A stretch of DNA of 64,000 nt from Rhizobium sp. WYCCWR10014 (GCF_001657485.1 NZ_LXFU01000050.1:221442-285441), one strand, 5' to 3'; positions 26,606 through 35,662 are shown, counted from the stretch's first letter. Made by a program: numbers and translations. The notes: generated by a model from the sequence alone, not told the origin.

Positions 26606-27511
26606 ATGGACATCAGACGCCTCAAATCTTTCATCGTGATCGTCGACAGCGGCAGCATCACGCGAGCGGCGGACCTTTTGCATATCGCCCAGCCGGCGCT
26701 CAGTCAGCAGCTTGCGGCACTGGAGGAGCATTTTGGCCACAAGCTGCTGATCCGCAGCCAGCAGGGCGTCAGCATGACCGATGCGGGACATGCGGTGTAT
26801 CGCCATGCGCAGATTATCCTTCGGCAGATGGAGCAGGCGCAAGCGGATGCATCCGCAGCCGGCAATTCGCTTGCCGGGCGTGTGTCCGTCGGCCTCGTGC
26901 CCTTCAGCAGTGCGGCCACGCTGTCGGTCGACCTCCTGGCGGAGACCCGCAAACGACATCCCGGTATTCTGCTGCACCTGACCGAAAGTGTCGGCCAGAC
27001 CTATAGCCAGATGATCATGAATGGCCGGCTGGAGATGGCGCTTCTCCATGGAACCGGACCGATCAAGGGTGTCCGGTTCGAGCCGATCCTGAGCGAAGAG
27101 TTTTTCCTTGTCGCGCATCGGGACTTTGCCATCGAAGCGGATGCGAAACCGGTTCCGCTCAATGCTCTGGACGGAATACCGCTGCTGCTGCCGCCGGCCT
27201 ATAATTTCGTCCGCCGCGCGGTCGATACCGCCTTCACGCGCACGCGAACCAATTTGAAAGTCGTGGCGGAAGTCGAGATCGTCCGCACGCTGGCCCGCGC
27301 GGTGGGCAGCGGTCTCGGCGCGACGATCATGCCGAAAGCCATCGCCGACCGCATCGTATCGGAATCGAGTGAGCCGCTGATCTGCCGGCTCGTGTCGCCG
27401 CGGATCGAAGAAACCCTGTCGCTGTGCGTTTCCGACCAGAATCCCCTATCGGAACCGGCCCTCGCCGTCAGAGACATCCTTCTCGAGCTGACGGCGCGGC
27501 TTAAAAGCTAG
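26606..27511 (+). CDS. LysR-family transcriptional regulator
   Basis: 301 residues. The N-terminal helix-turn-helix (RRLKSFIVIVDSGSITRAADLLHIAQPALSQQLAALEEHFG, residues 4-44) and a LysR effector domain. The start at 26606 is the one that gives the canonical N-terminus. It is divergent from the SDR-transporter-aldolase operon and probably regulates it. The intergenic region 26360-26605 has no dyad I can name with confidence. Its stop codon overlaps a palindromic repeat. Confidence 0.92.
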   Translation: MDIRRLKSFIVIVDSGSITRAADLLHIAQPALSQQLAALEEHFGHKLLIRSQQGVSMTDAGHAVYRHAQIILRQMEQAQADASAAGNSLAGRVSVGLVPFSSAATLSVDLLAETRKRHPGILLHLTESVGQTYSQMIMNGRLEMALLHGTGPIKGVRFEPILSEEFFLVAHRDFAIEADAKPVPLNALDGIPLLLPPAYNFVRRAVDTAFTRTRTNLKVVAEVEIVRTLARAVGSGLGATIMPKAIADRIVSESSEPLICRLVSPRIEETLSLCVSDQNPLSEPALAVRDILLELTARLKS

Positions 27512-27558
27512 AGCATGATGCCGAAAAGTGTGAGCGGTTTTCGGACGACATCATGCTC
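27511..27558. repeat. Rhizobial intergenic palindromic element, hairpin type
   Basis: GAGCATGATG (27511-27520) pairs perfectly with CATCATGCTC (27549-27558), and inside it CCGAAAA pairs with TTTTCGG, giving a 17-bp interrupted stem. The element starts on the last base of the LysR stop codon TAG. It resembles the abundant small interspersed repeats of Rhizobium genomes that often lie between convergent genes. Confidence 0.75.
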
Positions 27559-27568
27559 CCTTCCTTTG

Positions 27569-27594
27569 CTTTAGATCTGAATTCAGATCTAAAG
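27569..27594. repeat. Perfect 26-bp palindrome
   Basis: The half-site CTTTAGATCTGAA is followed by its exact reverse complement without any spacer. It lies between the convergent LysR and aminotransferase genes, just beyond the hairpin repeat. It could form a cruciform or RNA hairpin and may be part of the same repeat family or a protein-binding site. Confidence 0.7.
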
Positions 27595-27605
27595 TGCGAC
27601 GCCGA

Positions 27606-28808
27606 TCAGCGCATATCCTTGCAGAATTGAGCTATGCGCGCGCATCCTTCGCCGAGTTTTTCCATGCTCGTCGCGTAGGAAATACGGAAGAATGGGCTCA
27701 TTCCGTAAGCCGCTCCTTGCACGGTCGCGACATGATGCTCGTCGACGAGCGCCATGACGAAATCGACATCGGTCTCGATCTTTCGACCGCCCTTGCTGGT
27801 CTTGCCGATCAGCCCCGAGATATTCGGGTAGATGTAGAAGGCGCCTTCGGGCCGATGGCAGCGCAGCCCTTCCACCTCAGACAATCTGTCGAGAACGAAG
27901 TCGCGTCTTTCCTTGTAGATCGCCGCACGCTCCTTCAAGAGATCCTGAGGCCCGTCCAGGGCTGCGGTCGCCGCAGCCTGGGTCAGCGTCGCGATGCCGC
28001 CACCATTCTGTCCGTTGACGTTGCTGACGGCGGAGATCAGGTCTTTCGGCCCGGCACAAAAGCCGAGCCGCCAGCCTGTCATCGCGTACGCCTTGGAAAC
28101 GCCGTTCATCGTCAGGACGCGATCATAGAGCCTGGGCTCGACTTCGGCGATCGTGCAGAACTGGAAGTCGTCATAGACCAGGTGTTCATAGATATCGTCG
28201 GTCATGATCCAGACATTGGGATGACGCAGCATGACCTCGGCGATGGCAGCCATCTCCGCCCGGGAGCAGGCGGCTCCGGTCGGATTGTTCGGGAAATTCA
28301 GGAAGAGCCAATTGGTGCGCGGCGTGATCGCCGCCTCCAGATCCTCGGGACGCAGCTTGAAGCCGGCCTGCTCGTGGCAGGGGACGGCGACCGGGACACC
28401 GCCGGCGAATTTGACGATATCGGCATAGCTGACCCAAGAGGGTGTCGGAATAACAACCTCGTCGCCCGGATTGCAGGTTGCCAGCATGGCGTTGAAGATC
28501 ACCTGCTTGCCGCCACCCGACACCACGATCTGGCTGGCATCATAGTCGAGATTGTTGTCCCGTTTGAACTTCTTGATGATGGCGGCCTTCAGCGCCGGTG
28601 TGCCGTCCATCGGAGGATATTTCGTATCGCCGGCAAGAGCGGCCGCATGGGCCGCCTCGATCGCGTGCGCCGGAGTGGGGAAATCCGGCTCGCCGGACGA
28701 GAGGCTGACAACTTTGATGCCTTTGGCGGCCAGTTCCCTGGCGCGCTGGGTCATGGCGGCGGATGCGGAGATGGAGACGTTTTTCAGGCGGTCAGCGATG
28801 ACGGACAT
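27606..28808 (-). CDS. Class I/II aminotransferase (aspartate aminotransferase-like)
   Basis: 400 residues. The PLP lysine lies in GVSKAYAMTGWR (Lys239), with the FPNNPTGA loop and GEPDFPTP near the N-terminus as in subgroup I-gamma enzymes. ATG at 28808 has AAGGA eight bases upstream; the ATG two codons earlier is too close to it. It is the last gene of a 5-oxoproline operon, 61 nt behind pxpA, so it probably moves the amino group of the glutamate released by 5-oxoprolinase (inference). Confidence 0.9.
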   Translation of the reverse strand: MSVIADRLKNVSISASAAMTQRARELAAKGIKVVSLSSGEPDFPTPAHAIEAAHAAALAGDTKYPPMDGTPALKAAIIKKFKRDNNLDYDASQIVVSGGGKQVIFNAMLATCNPGDEVVIPTPSWVSYADIVKFAGGVPVAVPCHEQAGFKLRPEDLEAAITPRTNWLFLNFPNNPTGAACSRAEMAAIAEVMLRHPNVWIMTDDIYEHLVYDDFQFCTIAEVEPRLYDRVLTMNGVSKAYAMTGWRLGFCAGPKDLISAVSNVNGQNGGGIATLTQAAATAALDGPQDLLKERAAIYKERRDFVLDRLSEVEGLRCHRPEGAFYIYPNISGLIGKTSKGGRKIETDVDFVMALVDEHHVATVQGAAYGMSPFFRISYATSMEKLGEGCARIAQFCKDMR

Positions 28809-28869
28809 CGACATGGTCCTTCGATGAGAGATGGGAACGGGAAACCGCCCGCGGGCGATCGGGATTGCG

Positions 28870-29637
28870 TCAGTCGGCGAGTTCGGCGGCAGGCGCGAGC
28901 GCAGCACCCGTGGCTTCGATCTCGCCGCGTACGATGCCGGCAAGCTCGAGGGCGCCGGGTGTGTCGCTGTGGACGAGAATGGAGCGGGCCGGCATCGCGA
29001 TCACGGCTCCGTCGATTGTCTCGACCGTGCCTTCGAGCAGGAATTGCCGCACACGCGCACGCACCGCGGCTTCGTCCTTGATGACGGCGCCCGGCAGCCC
29101 GCGCGCGACGAGTTTTCCGCTGGCGTCATAAGCCCGGTCGGCAAGGAAAAGCGCCAACGTCTTCAAACGCGCGCGTTTGGCCGCCTGCTGAACCTCGCTG
29201 CCATGGGTAACGAAAACGACGAGACCAGCGTCCACCGTGGCGATCGCATCCATCATCAGATCGGCCAGCGCAGGATCGCGATTGACCATATTGCCCATCG
29301 CCGCGTGGAAGCTGATATGGGAGACAGTGACACCCTCGGCTTTGGCGATCGCCATTAGAGCCCCCAACTGATAGAGCATCTGCTGGCGAAGCTCGTCTGC
29401 CTGGAATGGTATTTCGCGCCGGCCGAAGCCGAGCCGATCAGGCAAACCGGGATGCGCGCCGATGCCGACGCCGTTCAGCTTCGCAAGCCGGACCATTCGC
29501 CCCATGATCTCCGGGTCGCCGCCATGGAAACCGCAGGCGATGTTGGCCGACGAGACGAGTTTCATCATCGCTTCGTCATCGCACAGCCGGTAGGGACCAA
29601 ATCCTTCGCCCATGTCGGAATTCAGATCGATCTTCAT
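28870..29637 (-). CDS. pxpA: 5-oxoprolinase subunit PxpA (LamB/YcsF family)
   Basis: 255 residues, the normal length. It begins with the conserved MKIDLNSDMGEGFGPY and has SSANIACGFHGGDP and GVGIGAHPGLPD. The PxpABC complex hydrolyses 5-oxo-L-proline (pyroglutamate) to glutamate with ATP. PxpB and PxpC lie directly upstream in the same operon. The start has an AGGAGG-like site. Confidence 0.93.
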   Translation of the reverse strand: MKIDLNSDMGEGFGPYRLCDDEAMMKLVSSANIACGFHGGDPEIMGRMVRLAKLNGVGIGAHPGLPDRLGFGRREIPFQADELRQQMLYQLGALMAIAKAEGVTVSHISFHAAMGNMVNRDPALADLMMDAIATVDAGLVVFVTHGSEVQQAAKRARLKTLALFLADRAYDASGKLVARGLPGAVIKDEAAVRARVRQFLLEGTVETIDGAVIAMPARSILVHSDTPGALELAGIVRGEIEATGAALAPAAELAD

Positions 29638-29674
29638 CAGTTCCTCCTTTTGACGGCCTGTTGGGCGACACGCA

Positions 29675-30670
29675 TCAGGCCATCGCCTTCAAGGCGCGCT
29701 TGACCATTCGGGATGTCTGCCTGACGTCTTCGACATAGCGGGCGACAGCCTGTTCCACCGTGCGCGCCTCCGCATGCGTCGAGCGAACGAATTTCAGGCG
29801 GGCGCCGATGCGGGCTTGCCCAAGCCGCCAGAGATCGCATTCGATCACTCCGGCGATCTTCGGATATCCGCCGGCGGTGTTGGCATCGCTCATCTGCACG
29901 ATCGGTTCGCCGCCGGGCGGAACCTGGATCACGCCGGGCACGACGCCGTGGGAGCGCATCTCGATGGATGCTGTCGGCGTGATCGGCTCGCCGGACAGGC
30001 GGTAGCCCGTCCGGTCGCTTCGGGAGGAAATCCTCCAGGTCTGGCTCCAGAAGGCTTCGCCATCTCCGGCGAAAAGATCATGCTCGCCGGCCGGCAGGGC
30101 GCGGATCGGCAAAACGCCGTCGACAGTGGCCGGGAAGACATCGCGCAGCGCCACGGCCGGTTCGACGACGGCGAGACCAGAGGCCGGCAACATGGCCATC
30201 TCTGCGTCCTCGCCGACCGCGATCCGATCGCCCTTCGCCAGGGGCCGGCCGGCATTGCCGCCGAAGCCGCCGCGGAGCGATGTGCTTTGCGAGCCCATGA
30301 CAACTGGGATATCCAGCTCGCCTCCGAGCGCAACATAGGAGCGTGCAAGCCGCGGGGGCTGTTTCAGTCCGAGAACCTGTCCGGGTTCCGCGAGATAGGC
30401 GCACCAGGGAAGCAGTTCCGATCCATCCAGATCGGGATTGCCGTCGGCACCGGTAACGGCAAAGACGACGCGCCGCTCGAAACGCAGGCAGAACGGGAAC
30501 GTCTGCACCTCTATCGCGGCGGCATCTTCGTCATTGCCGACGAGAATGTTGCCGATCCGGACCGCGAGCGGATCCATCGCGCCGCTCGCCGATACGCCGA
30601 TGTCGCGATAGCCGGGGCGGCCAAGATCCTGCACTGTATTGAACGGGCCGCTTTCGATGATCTCGATCAT
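29675..30670 (-). CDS. pxpC: 5-oxoprolinase subunit PxpC (KipA / biotin-dependent carboxyltransferase-like)
   Basis: 331 residues. The N-terminal GPFNTVQDLGRPGYRDIGVSASGAMDP is the family signature, and GGYPKIAGVIECDLWRLGQ is the C-terminal motif. The family also covers allophanate hydrolase subunit 2. Its start overlaps the PxpB stop by four bases. Because pxpA is in the same operon, the 5-oxoprolinase role is preferred over allophanate hydrolysis. Confidence 0.92.
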   Translation of the reverse strand: MIEIIESGPFNTVQDLGRPGYRDIGVSASGAMDPLAVRIGNILVGNDEDAAAIEVQTFPFCLRFERRVVFAVTGADGNPDLDGSELLPWCAYLAEPGQVLGLKQPPRLARSYVALGGELDIPVVMGSQSTSLRGGFGGNAGRPLAKGDRIAVGEDAEMAMLPASGLAVVEPAVALRDVFPATVDGVLPIRALPAGEHDLFAGDGEAFWSQTWRISSRSDRTGYRLSGEPITPTASIEMRSHGVVPGVIQVPPGGEPIVQMSDANTAGGYPKIAGVIECDLWRLGQARIGARLKFVRSTHAEARTVEQAVARYVEDVRQTSRMVKRALKAMA

Positions 30671-31374
30671 AGCTCAATCCCTGCTGGCAGGAACCGCACC
30701 GTATCTCCCGGCGCCATCATCGCGGGGGTCGGTGACGTGGGATCGAACATCTCAAGCGTCGCGAAGCCAATGGAGTTCCAGCCATTCGGACCTGTGAGCA
30801 TGGCGACGCCGGTCTGCATGCCGCCGATGGTCACGCAGCCCTTCGGCATTTTCAGCGAGGGCACGGTCTTTCGCGGCATGTAGATGCGCGGATCGAGACC
30901 ATGCAGATAACCGAAACCGGGAGCGCTGCCCAAGGCGAACACACGGTAGGTCGCTTCATGATGGATGCGGACGACCTCGCGGTCGCTCAAGCCCGAGAGA
31001 TCGCAAAGGGCTGGAAGATCCGTCGCATATTCGCCGCCATAATGGACGGGGATCTCGATGGTCTTGCCCTTGAGATCGATGCTGCGGGCATACTCCCATG
31101 CCTCCAGCAGCCGAGCGACCACCGCATCGGGATCCTCGGGAGTCTCCTTGAAGATCACCAGCAGATTGGTCATGCCCGGGATGTTTTCCGCAAGGTCCGT
31201 CCAACCTTTCACAGTCTGGGACAGAGCCCAGATCCGCCGCTGCGCGATAAGGTCGAAGTCGCCTGGCGCTTCGAGCAGGAAGGATCTGGCGCCGATCGAG
31301 GAAACCCGCGCCAGGCTTTTGGCGGCCGGAACGATCTCGCGTTGCGATGCATGTCTGTTCGTCGTGACGATCAT
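30667..31374 (-). CDS. pxpB: 5-oxoprolinase subunit PxpB (KipI / allophanate hydrolase subunit 1-like)
   Basis: 235 residues. IEIPVHYGGEYATDLPAL, then GLSDREVVRIHHEATYRVFALGSAPGFGYL are the KipI-family motifs. Its stop overlaps the PxpC start and its start overlaps the stop of the carrier-like protein, both by four bases. PxpB and PxpC form the ATP-dependent part of 5-oxoprolinase. Confidence 0.92.
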   Translation of the reverse strand: MIVTTNRHASQREIVPAAKSLARVSSIGARSFLLEAPGDFDLIAQRRIWALSQTVKGWTDLAENIPGMTNLLVIFKETPEDPDAVVARLLEAWEYARSIDLKGKTIEIPVHYGGEYATDLPALCDLSGLSDREVVRIHHEATYRVFALGSAPGFGYLHGLDPRIYMPRKTVPSLKMPKGCVTIGGMQTGVAMLTGPNGWNSIGFATLEMFDPTSPTPAMMAPGDTVRFLPAGIEL

Positions 31375-31808
31375 GACTGGAGCTCGATTTCGAACAGAGG
31401 ATCACCGAAGCCGACCAGCGCACCAGGCTCGGCGAGCAGCCTGGTCAAAACACCGGAACGGCCGGCGCGAAGAGGAAGCAGGATGTGCCCTACCCCGACA
31501 AAGCCAACGATATCCGCATCGGATACGGATCGCGGTAGATTTTGCGGCGCGGCGGAGGCGGCCGGGTGCTCGACGCAGAAGCGGCCCGCCATCGGCGCCT
31601 TCACGACGGCGGATGCGGAGCCGGGAGCCAAACCAGGAGCATGGGGCGTCGCTTCGGGCGGGCTGATCCGGGCGCCATCTTTTCCAGCGACGACGATGCG
31701 AAGCTGTCCGTCCGGCCGGGAGATTTCAAGACCGTCCACGCCTGCGGCCATCAGCGCCTCGGTGAGCAATGCGATCGTCGCCGGATCGCTGAAATCGATC
31801 GCGCTCAT
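31371..31808 (-). CDS. Biotinyl-domain-like protein lacking the biotinylation lysine
   Basis: 145 residues. The C-terminal part aligns to biotin/lipoyl carrier domains: VKAPMAGRFCVE corresponds to the V-x-A/S-P-M-x-G-x-F entry and GALVGFGDPLFEIE to the exit strand. Where active carriers have E-A-M-K-M this protein reads GVGHIL, with His108 at the lysine position, so it should not be biotinylated. The start at 31808 overlaps the AccC stop (ATGA). It lies between an intact biotin carboxylase/carrier pair and pxpB and may be a structural or decoy partner. Confidence 0.8.
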   Translation of the reverse strand: MSAIDFSDPATIALLTEALMAAGVDGLEISRPDGQLRIVVAGKDGARISPPEATPHAPGLAPGSASAVVKAPMAGRFCVEHPAASAAPQNLPRSVSDADIVGFVGVGHILLPLRAGRSGVLTRLLAEPGALVGFGDPLFEIELQS

Positions 31809-33190
31809 GCCGCCCTCCGCAGCTTCAGCCATTGTTCGAGATAGTGAATGTCCGTCTCGCCGCGCGCGAATGCGCCGTCCTCGAATAGGGCGCACAGGAA
31901 GGGGATGTTGGTGGAAATCCCCTCGATCTCAGTACCGGCAAGCGCTTCGCGCATTCTTGCCATCGCTTCCGCCCGCGTCGGCGCATGGACGATCAGCTTG
32001 GCGATCAGCGAATCGTAATAGGGCGAGACCTTGTAGCCGGTATGAATATGCGTATCGACGCGGATGCCTGGTCCCGCCGGCAAAGCCAGGTGGGTGACGA
32101 CACCCGCCGACGGCAGGAAGGTTTCCGGGTCCTCGGCGTTGATACGGCATTCGAAGGAATGGCCTTCGCATGTCACATCGCCTTGGGCGAGATTCAGAAA
32201 GTGACCCTGAGCCGCCTTTATCTGCGCCTGGACGATATCGACGCCGCTCGTCATCTCGGTGACGGGATGCTCGACCTGAAGTCGCGTGTTCATCTCGATG
32301 AAATAGAAAGCGCCGTCCTCATAGAGGAATTCGAAGGTTCCGACGCCCCGGTAGCCGATCTGAAGGCAGGCCTCTACGCAAGCCAGGCCGACCGGCTGGA
32401 TGATGTCGGGTGCGATCCCCGGCGCCGGCGCCTCCTCCACCACTTTCTGATGGCGGCGCTGCATCGAGCAATCCCGGTGTCCGAGCCACACGGCATTGCC
32501 GTGATCGTCGCAAATGACCTGGATCTCGATGTGGCGCGGATGCTCTAAGAATTTCTCCATGTAGAGCGCGGGGGAACCGAAGGCCTTGCGGGCCTCTTCC
32601 CGCGTCAGCGCGATTGCTTCATGCAACACATCGGCCTTTGGCACGACGCGCATGCCGCGTCCGCCGCCGCCGCCGGCTGCCTTGATGATGACAGGATATC
32701 CGATTTCCAGCGCTATGCGCTCGATCGTGGCGGGGTCATCGGGCAGCGCGGTGTCCGGACCGGGAACGCAGGGCACGCCGGCCGCCGTCATCGCGCGCTT
32801 TGCCGCGATCTTGTCGCCCATAATCGCAATCGATGACGCGGTCGGACCGATGAAGATCAGCCCCGCCTTTTCGATGGCGTCGGCGAAGGCGGCGTTTTCA
32901 GACAGAAAACCGTAACCTGGATGGATGGCGCCTGCACCGGCAAGACGCGCCGCCAGAAGGATGGCATCCTGATTGAGATAGCTCTTGGCGGCAGTCGACG
33001 GGCCGATGCACAGAAAACTGTCTGTGGTCTTGCCGTAGGGCGCTCCCCTGTCCGCCTCGGAGCAGATGGCGACCGTCTTCAGGCCGAGCTCACGACAGGC
33101 GCGTTGGATCCGGGCGGCGATCTCGCCGCGATTGGCGATCAGAACGGTATCGAAGCGGCCGGCCGCAGATTGTTCAGGCGTTTCCGGCAT
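31805..33190 (-). CDS. accC: Biotin carboxylase (AccC family)
   Basis: 461 residues, complete. ATP-grasp motifs KAAGGGGGRGMR, GHRDCSMQRRHQKVVEEAPAPG and FIEMNTRLQVEHPVTE (catalytic Glu and Arg regions) are intact. It would carboxylate the biotin carrier encoded one base upstream (stop and start share a base). As it stands in a 5-oxoprolinase operon, away from fatty-acid genes, it may serve a carboxylation step in pyroglutamate metabolism and need not feed malonyl-CoA synthesis (inference). Confidence 0.92.
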   Translation of the reverse strand: MPETPEQSAAGRFDTVLIANRGEIAARIQRACRELGLKTVAICSEADRGAPYGKTTDSFLCIGPSTAAKSYLNQDAILLAARLAGAGAIHPGYGFLSENAAFADAIEKAGLIFIGPTASSIAIMGDKIAAKRAMTAAGVPCVPGPDTALPDDPATIERIALEIGYPVIIKAAGGGGGRGMRVVPKADVLHEAIALTREEARKAFGSPALYMEKFLEHPRHIEIQVICDDHGNAVWLGHRDCSMQRRHQKVVEEAPAPGIAPDIIQPVGLACVEACLQIGYRGVGTFEFLYEDGAFYFIEMNTRLQVEHPVTEMTSGVDIVQAQIKAAQGHFLNLAQGDVTCEGHSFECRINAEDPETFLPSAGVVTHLALPAGPGIRVDTHIHTGYKVSPYYDSLIAKLIVHAPTRAEAMARMREALAGTEIEGISTNIPFLCALFEDGAFARGETDIHYLEQWLKLRRAA

Positions 33191-33633
33191 CAGGCAATCT
33201 CCGCCAGCAGGTCGCCGGTCTCGACCTCGCCGTCGTCGATTTCGGTGAGGTGCGTAATGCGCCCTGACCGCGGCGCAGCGATCGTGTTGAAGACCTTCAT
33301 TGCCTCGATGATGAAAAGGGTCTGCCCCTCCTCCACCTCGTCACCGATTGCGATGAATGGCGGTTCCCCGGGCGACGGGGTCCGGTGCAGAACGCCGAAG
33401 ACGGGCGCCTTCACCGCATAGGAGGTTTTCTCGACGCTCGAAGGCGCATGGGAGCCGGCATCATCGGCAAAGCTCGTCGTCGATCCTGCCTTTTGCTGGG
33501 GCTCGGCAGCAGCCTCCTGACCCTGCGACGTGCGGAAAATCCGCACCGTCACGTCCTTTTCGGTCACGGTCAGCTCGGTAATGTTCGATCGTCCGACAAA
33601 GTCGATCAGCGTCTTGATCTTCGAGAGGTCCAT
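33190..33633 (-). CDS. accB: Biotin carboxyl carrier protein (AccB family)
   Basis: 147 residues. An N-terminal leader (DLSKIKTLIDFVGRSNITELTV), a linker rich in Ala/Gln/Ser, then the biotinyl domain with IIEAMKVFNT; Lys113 is the expected biotinylation site. The first gene of the seven-gene operon (accB, accC, carrier-like, pxpB, pxpC, pxpA, aminotransferase). The upstream gap 33634-33796 should hold the operon promoter. I could not identify a regulator within the operon. Confidence 0.92.
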   Translation of the reverse strand: MDLSKIKTLIDFVGRSNITELTVTEKDVTVRIFRTSQGQEAAAEPQQKAGSTTSFADDAGSHAPSSVEKTSYAVKAPVFGVLHRTPSPGEPPFIAIGDEVEEGQTLFIIEAMKVFNTIAAPRSGRITHLTEIDDGEVETGDLLAEIA

Positions 33634-33796
33634 ATGCGTGCTCTGAATTTCAGAATTCCACCGCGCAGACCTGAAGTTTCAGATCGCCCGGCGTTGTGAT
33701 TTTCGTAGCACGACGCGCCGACTGATGGGGTCAGACGAAGTTTTGATGGAGTTCAAGCGGCCTTGCTGAAACCTATCGTCGGCAATGGCGCCCGTG

Positions 33797-34087
33797 TCAG
33801 AACCCTGCTTCCTTCTGATGCCGTACGGTTAGGATCGTCAAAATGTCGCCATCAATACGATAACGGGCGATGTATCCGCTATCTCCAAAATCGATGAGCC
33901 ACTCCCGATAGTGCTCGGGCAAGTCCTCGATGAGGCGTCCAATATGGGGATGTGCGCTGAGGACTCTCAAGCCGTTGAGGATAGTTTCGGCTGCTCGCTT
34001 TGCGGCCGATGGGTTTTTCAGCCGCAAGAACTCCCGTAGCCGCTCAAGGTCGCGAATTGCGGCGGGGGAGAAGACTACTTGTGGCAT
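33797..34087 (-). CDS. ParE/RelE-family toxin
   Basis: 96 residues. VVFSPAAIRDLERLREFLRLKN and the C-terminal DILTILTVRHQKEAGF are ParE-superfamily hallmarks. It overlaps the upstream antitoxin gene by 13 bp, the usual antitoxin-then-toxin order. ParE proteins poison DNA gyrase, RelE proteins cleave mRNA at ribosomes; by sequence this one is closer to ParE. A plasmid-stability role fits the repABC replicon. Confidence 0.9.
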   Translation of the reverse strand: MPQVVFSPAAIRDLERLREFLRLKNPSAAKRAAETILNGLRVLSAHPHIGRLIEDLPEHYREWLIDFGDSGYIARYRIDGDILTILTVRHQKEAGF

Positions 34088-34353
34088 TCGGGTGCGGACA
34101 ACTCGTCGTCAGTTCCCCAAGTCGAAAGCCATTTTTCGACCTCGGCGCCGGTGACATGCAGTCCCGTCGCTTTAAATTCATTCCAGGCGTCAAGCGTCTC
34201 CTGTCGCAGCGTCTCACGCTTCTCCTCGCGCTCAACATATTGCGCAATAGCTTCCCGCATGATCCAGTGGGACGAGCGGCGGCGAGCTTCGGCCAGTTGC
34301 TGAACGCGGCCCTTTAGCTCATCATCGAGCTTGAGCGAGGTTGGCGATGCCAT
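34075..34353 (-). CDS. Ribbon-helix-helix antitoxin (ParD/CopG type)
   Basis: 92 residues. An N-terminal ribbon-helix-helix (TSLKLDDELKGRVQQLAEARRRSSHWIMREAIAQYVERE) and a charged C-terminal toxin-binding tail. It is transcribed first and likely represses its own promoter. It has an AGGAGG-like site just upstream. Confidence 0.9.
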   Translation of the reverse strand: MASPTSLKLDDELKGRVQQLAEARRRSSHWIMREAIAQYVEREEKRETLRQETLDAWNEFKATGLHVTGAEVEKWLSTWGTDDELSAPECHK

Positions 34354-34532
34354 GAGACCTCCTTAGTCAAAGGTATTACCCGGCGCTAACTTAGGCTTTC
34401 CTACAGTGTTTGTCTATGAATGCGTTCAACGAACGCACAAAGCTTTTCTGACGGATCACGGCCGTTACGAGGCTTGAACTAAAGGCCCGTGACATCACCA
34501 TGTCCTTCTGTGCATAGCCGGTTCCAGCTCCG

Positions 34533-35603
34533 TCAGTTCTTCGGAGCAGCGATGCTCTCCCGCAAGATCAGGCTGCTGCGGATGACGGTGCGAACCGCCG
34601 CCGTATTCTGCCTCTGGTCAATGGCGTCGAGCAGGAGATCCACCGCGGCGCGCCCCATCTCTTCCACCGGCTGCTTGATCGTCGAGAGTGGCGGAGAGCA
34701 AAATTCGCAGACGGGGGAGCCGTCGAAGGAGACGACGGACACATCACCGGGAATACTTAGGCCCGTCCGCTGGATACGGCTGACAAATGAAATGGCCATG
34801 TCATCGCTGGTCGCGATGACTGCTGTCGGTTTTTCGGTCAACTCGGCGAAATCATCCGCCGCCTGGACACCAATGTCGAAGCCGTGCTGATAATCGAGAT
34901 GGCCACCCGAGCGATGCACCGAGTCCTCGGACAATCCTGCCGCCTCGAGCGCCTCGAGCACGCCGCCGTAACGCTCGACATCGTGATAGTTGCCTTCAGG
35001 CCCTGCAAGATAGAAGAACCGTCGATGACCCAATCGGATCAGTTCGGCCGTGACGTCGCGCACGGCTTCGCGGTCGTTGGTAACGACGCTCTGCAGGCCG
35101 GCATCGCTCATGTCGAGCAGCATCGACACGATCGGCAGGCCGGAATTGGCCAGCGAGCGTCCGTCAACCTCCGGAAGCTTCGACGACAGGATGATGGCTC
35201 CGCGCACGCTGCCGCCGAAGGCGAGGTCGAGAATGTGCCGCTCGGAAATCTCGTCGCGGTCGAGGTTGGCGATCATCAGGTTGTAGCCGCCCTGGATCAG
35301 CGATTTATTGATACTCTGCAGCACCTGCGGAATGACCTGGGAAGCACCATAGTAGAGAGATCCCGGCAGAATGATCATGATGATGTTGGATTTGCCGACC
35401 CTGAGACCGCGCGCCATCGCGTTCGGGGTGTAGCCCAGTTGCCTCGCCGCGGCATTGATCTTGGCGCGCGTCTTTTCATTGACCCGTCCGGGATTGGCGA
35501 GCGCCCGGCTCACTGTCGATATCGCAACGCCGGCGAGCCGCGCGACATCGGCCATCAACGCGCCTGATTGATCCTCTCCGACTACATCCTTGTTTTTGTT
35601 CAC
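34533..35603 (-). CDS. LacI-family transcriptional repressor
   Basis: 356 residues from a GTG start. The N-terminal helix-turn-helix (VARLAGVAISTVSRALANPGRVNEKTRAKINAAARQLGYTPN) and hinge are followed by a periplasmic-binding-like effector domain. The family responds to sugars. It is divergent from the sugar operon at 35825, with two operator dyads in the 220-bp gap, and should repress both. Confidence 0.93.
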   Translation of the reverse strand: MNKNKDVVGEDQSGALMADVARLAGVAISTVSRALANPGRVNEKTRAKINAAARQLGYTPNAMARGLRVGKSNIIMIILPGSLYYGASQVIPQVLQSINKSLIQGGYNLMIANLDRDEISERHILDLAFGGSVRGAIILSSKLPEVDGRSLANSGLPIVSMLLDMSDAGLQSVVTNDREAVRDVTAELIRLGHRRFFYLAGPEGNYHDVERYGGVLEALEAAGLSEDSVHRSGGHLDYQHGFDIGVQAADDFAELTEKPTAVIATSDDMAISFVSRIQRTGLSIPGDVSVVSFDGSPVCEFCSPPLSTIKQPVEEMGRAAVDLLLDAIDQRQNTAAVRTVIRSSLILRESIAAPKN

Positions 35604-35662
35604 GGTTCTTTCTTTCCCTCGGATGCTTTTGTTTGCAACTCTAAGACAAGCGGCAGCTTATA

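Noticed and set aside
30667..31374. Allophanate hydrolase (urea degradation) instead of PxpB
   Set aside because: The subunit families are shared, but pxpA is in the same operon and no urea carboxylase with its fused carrier is present.
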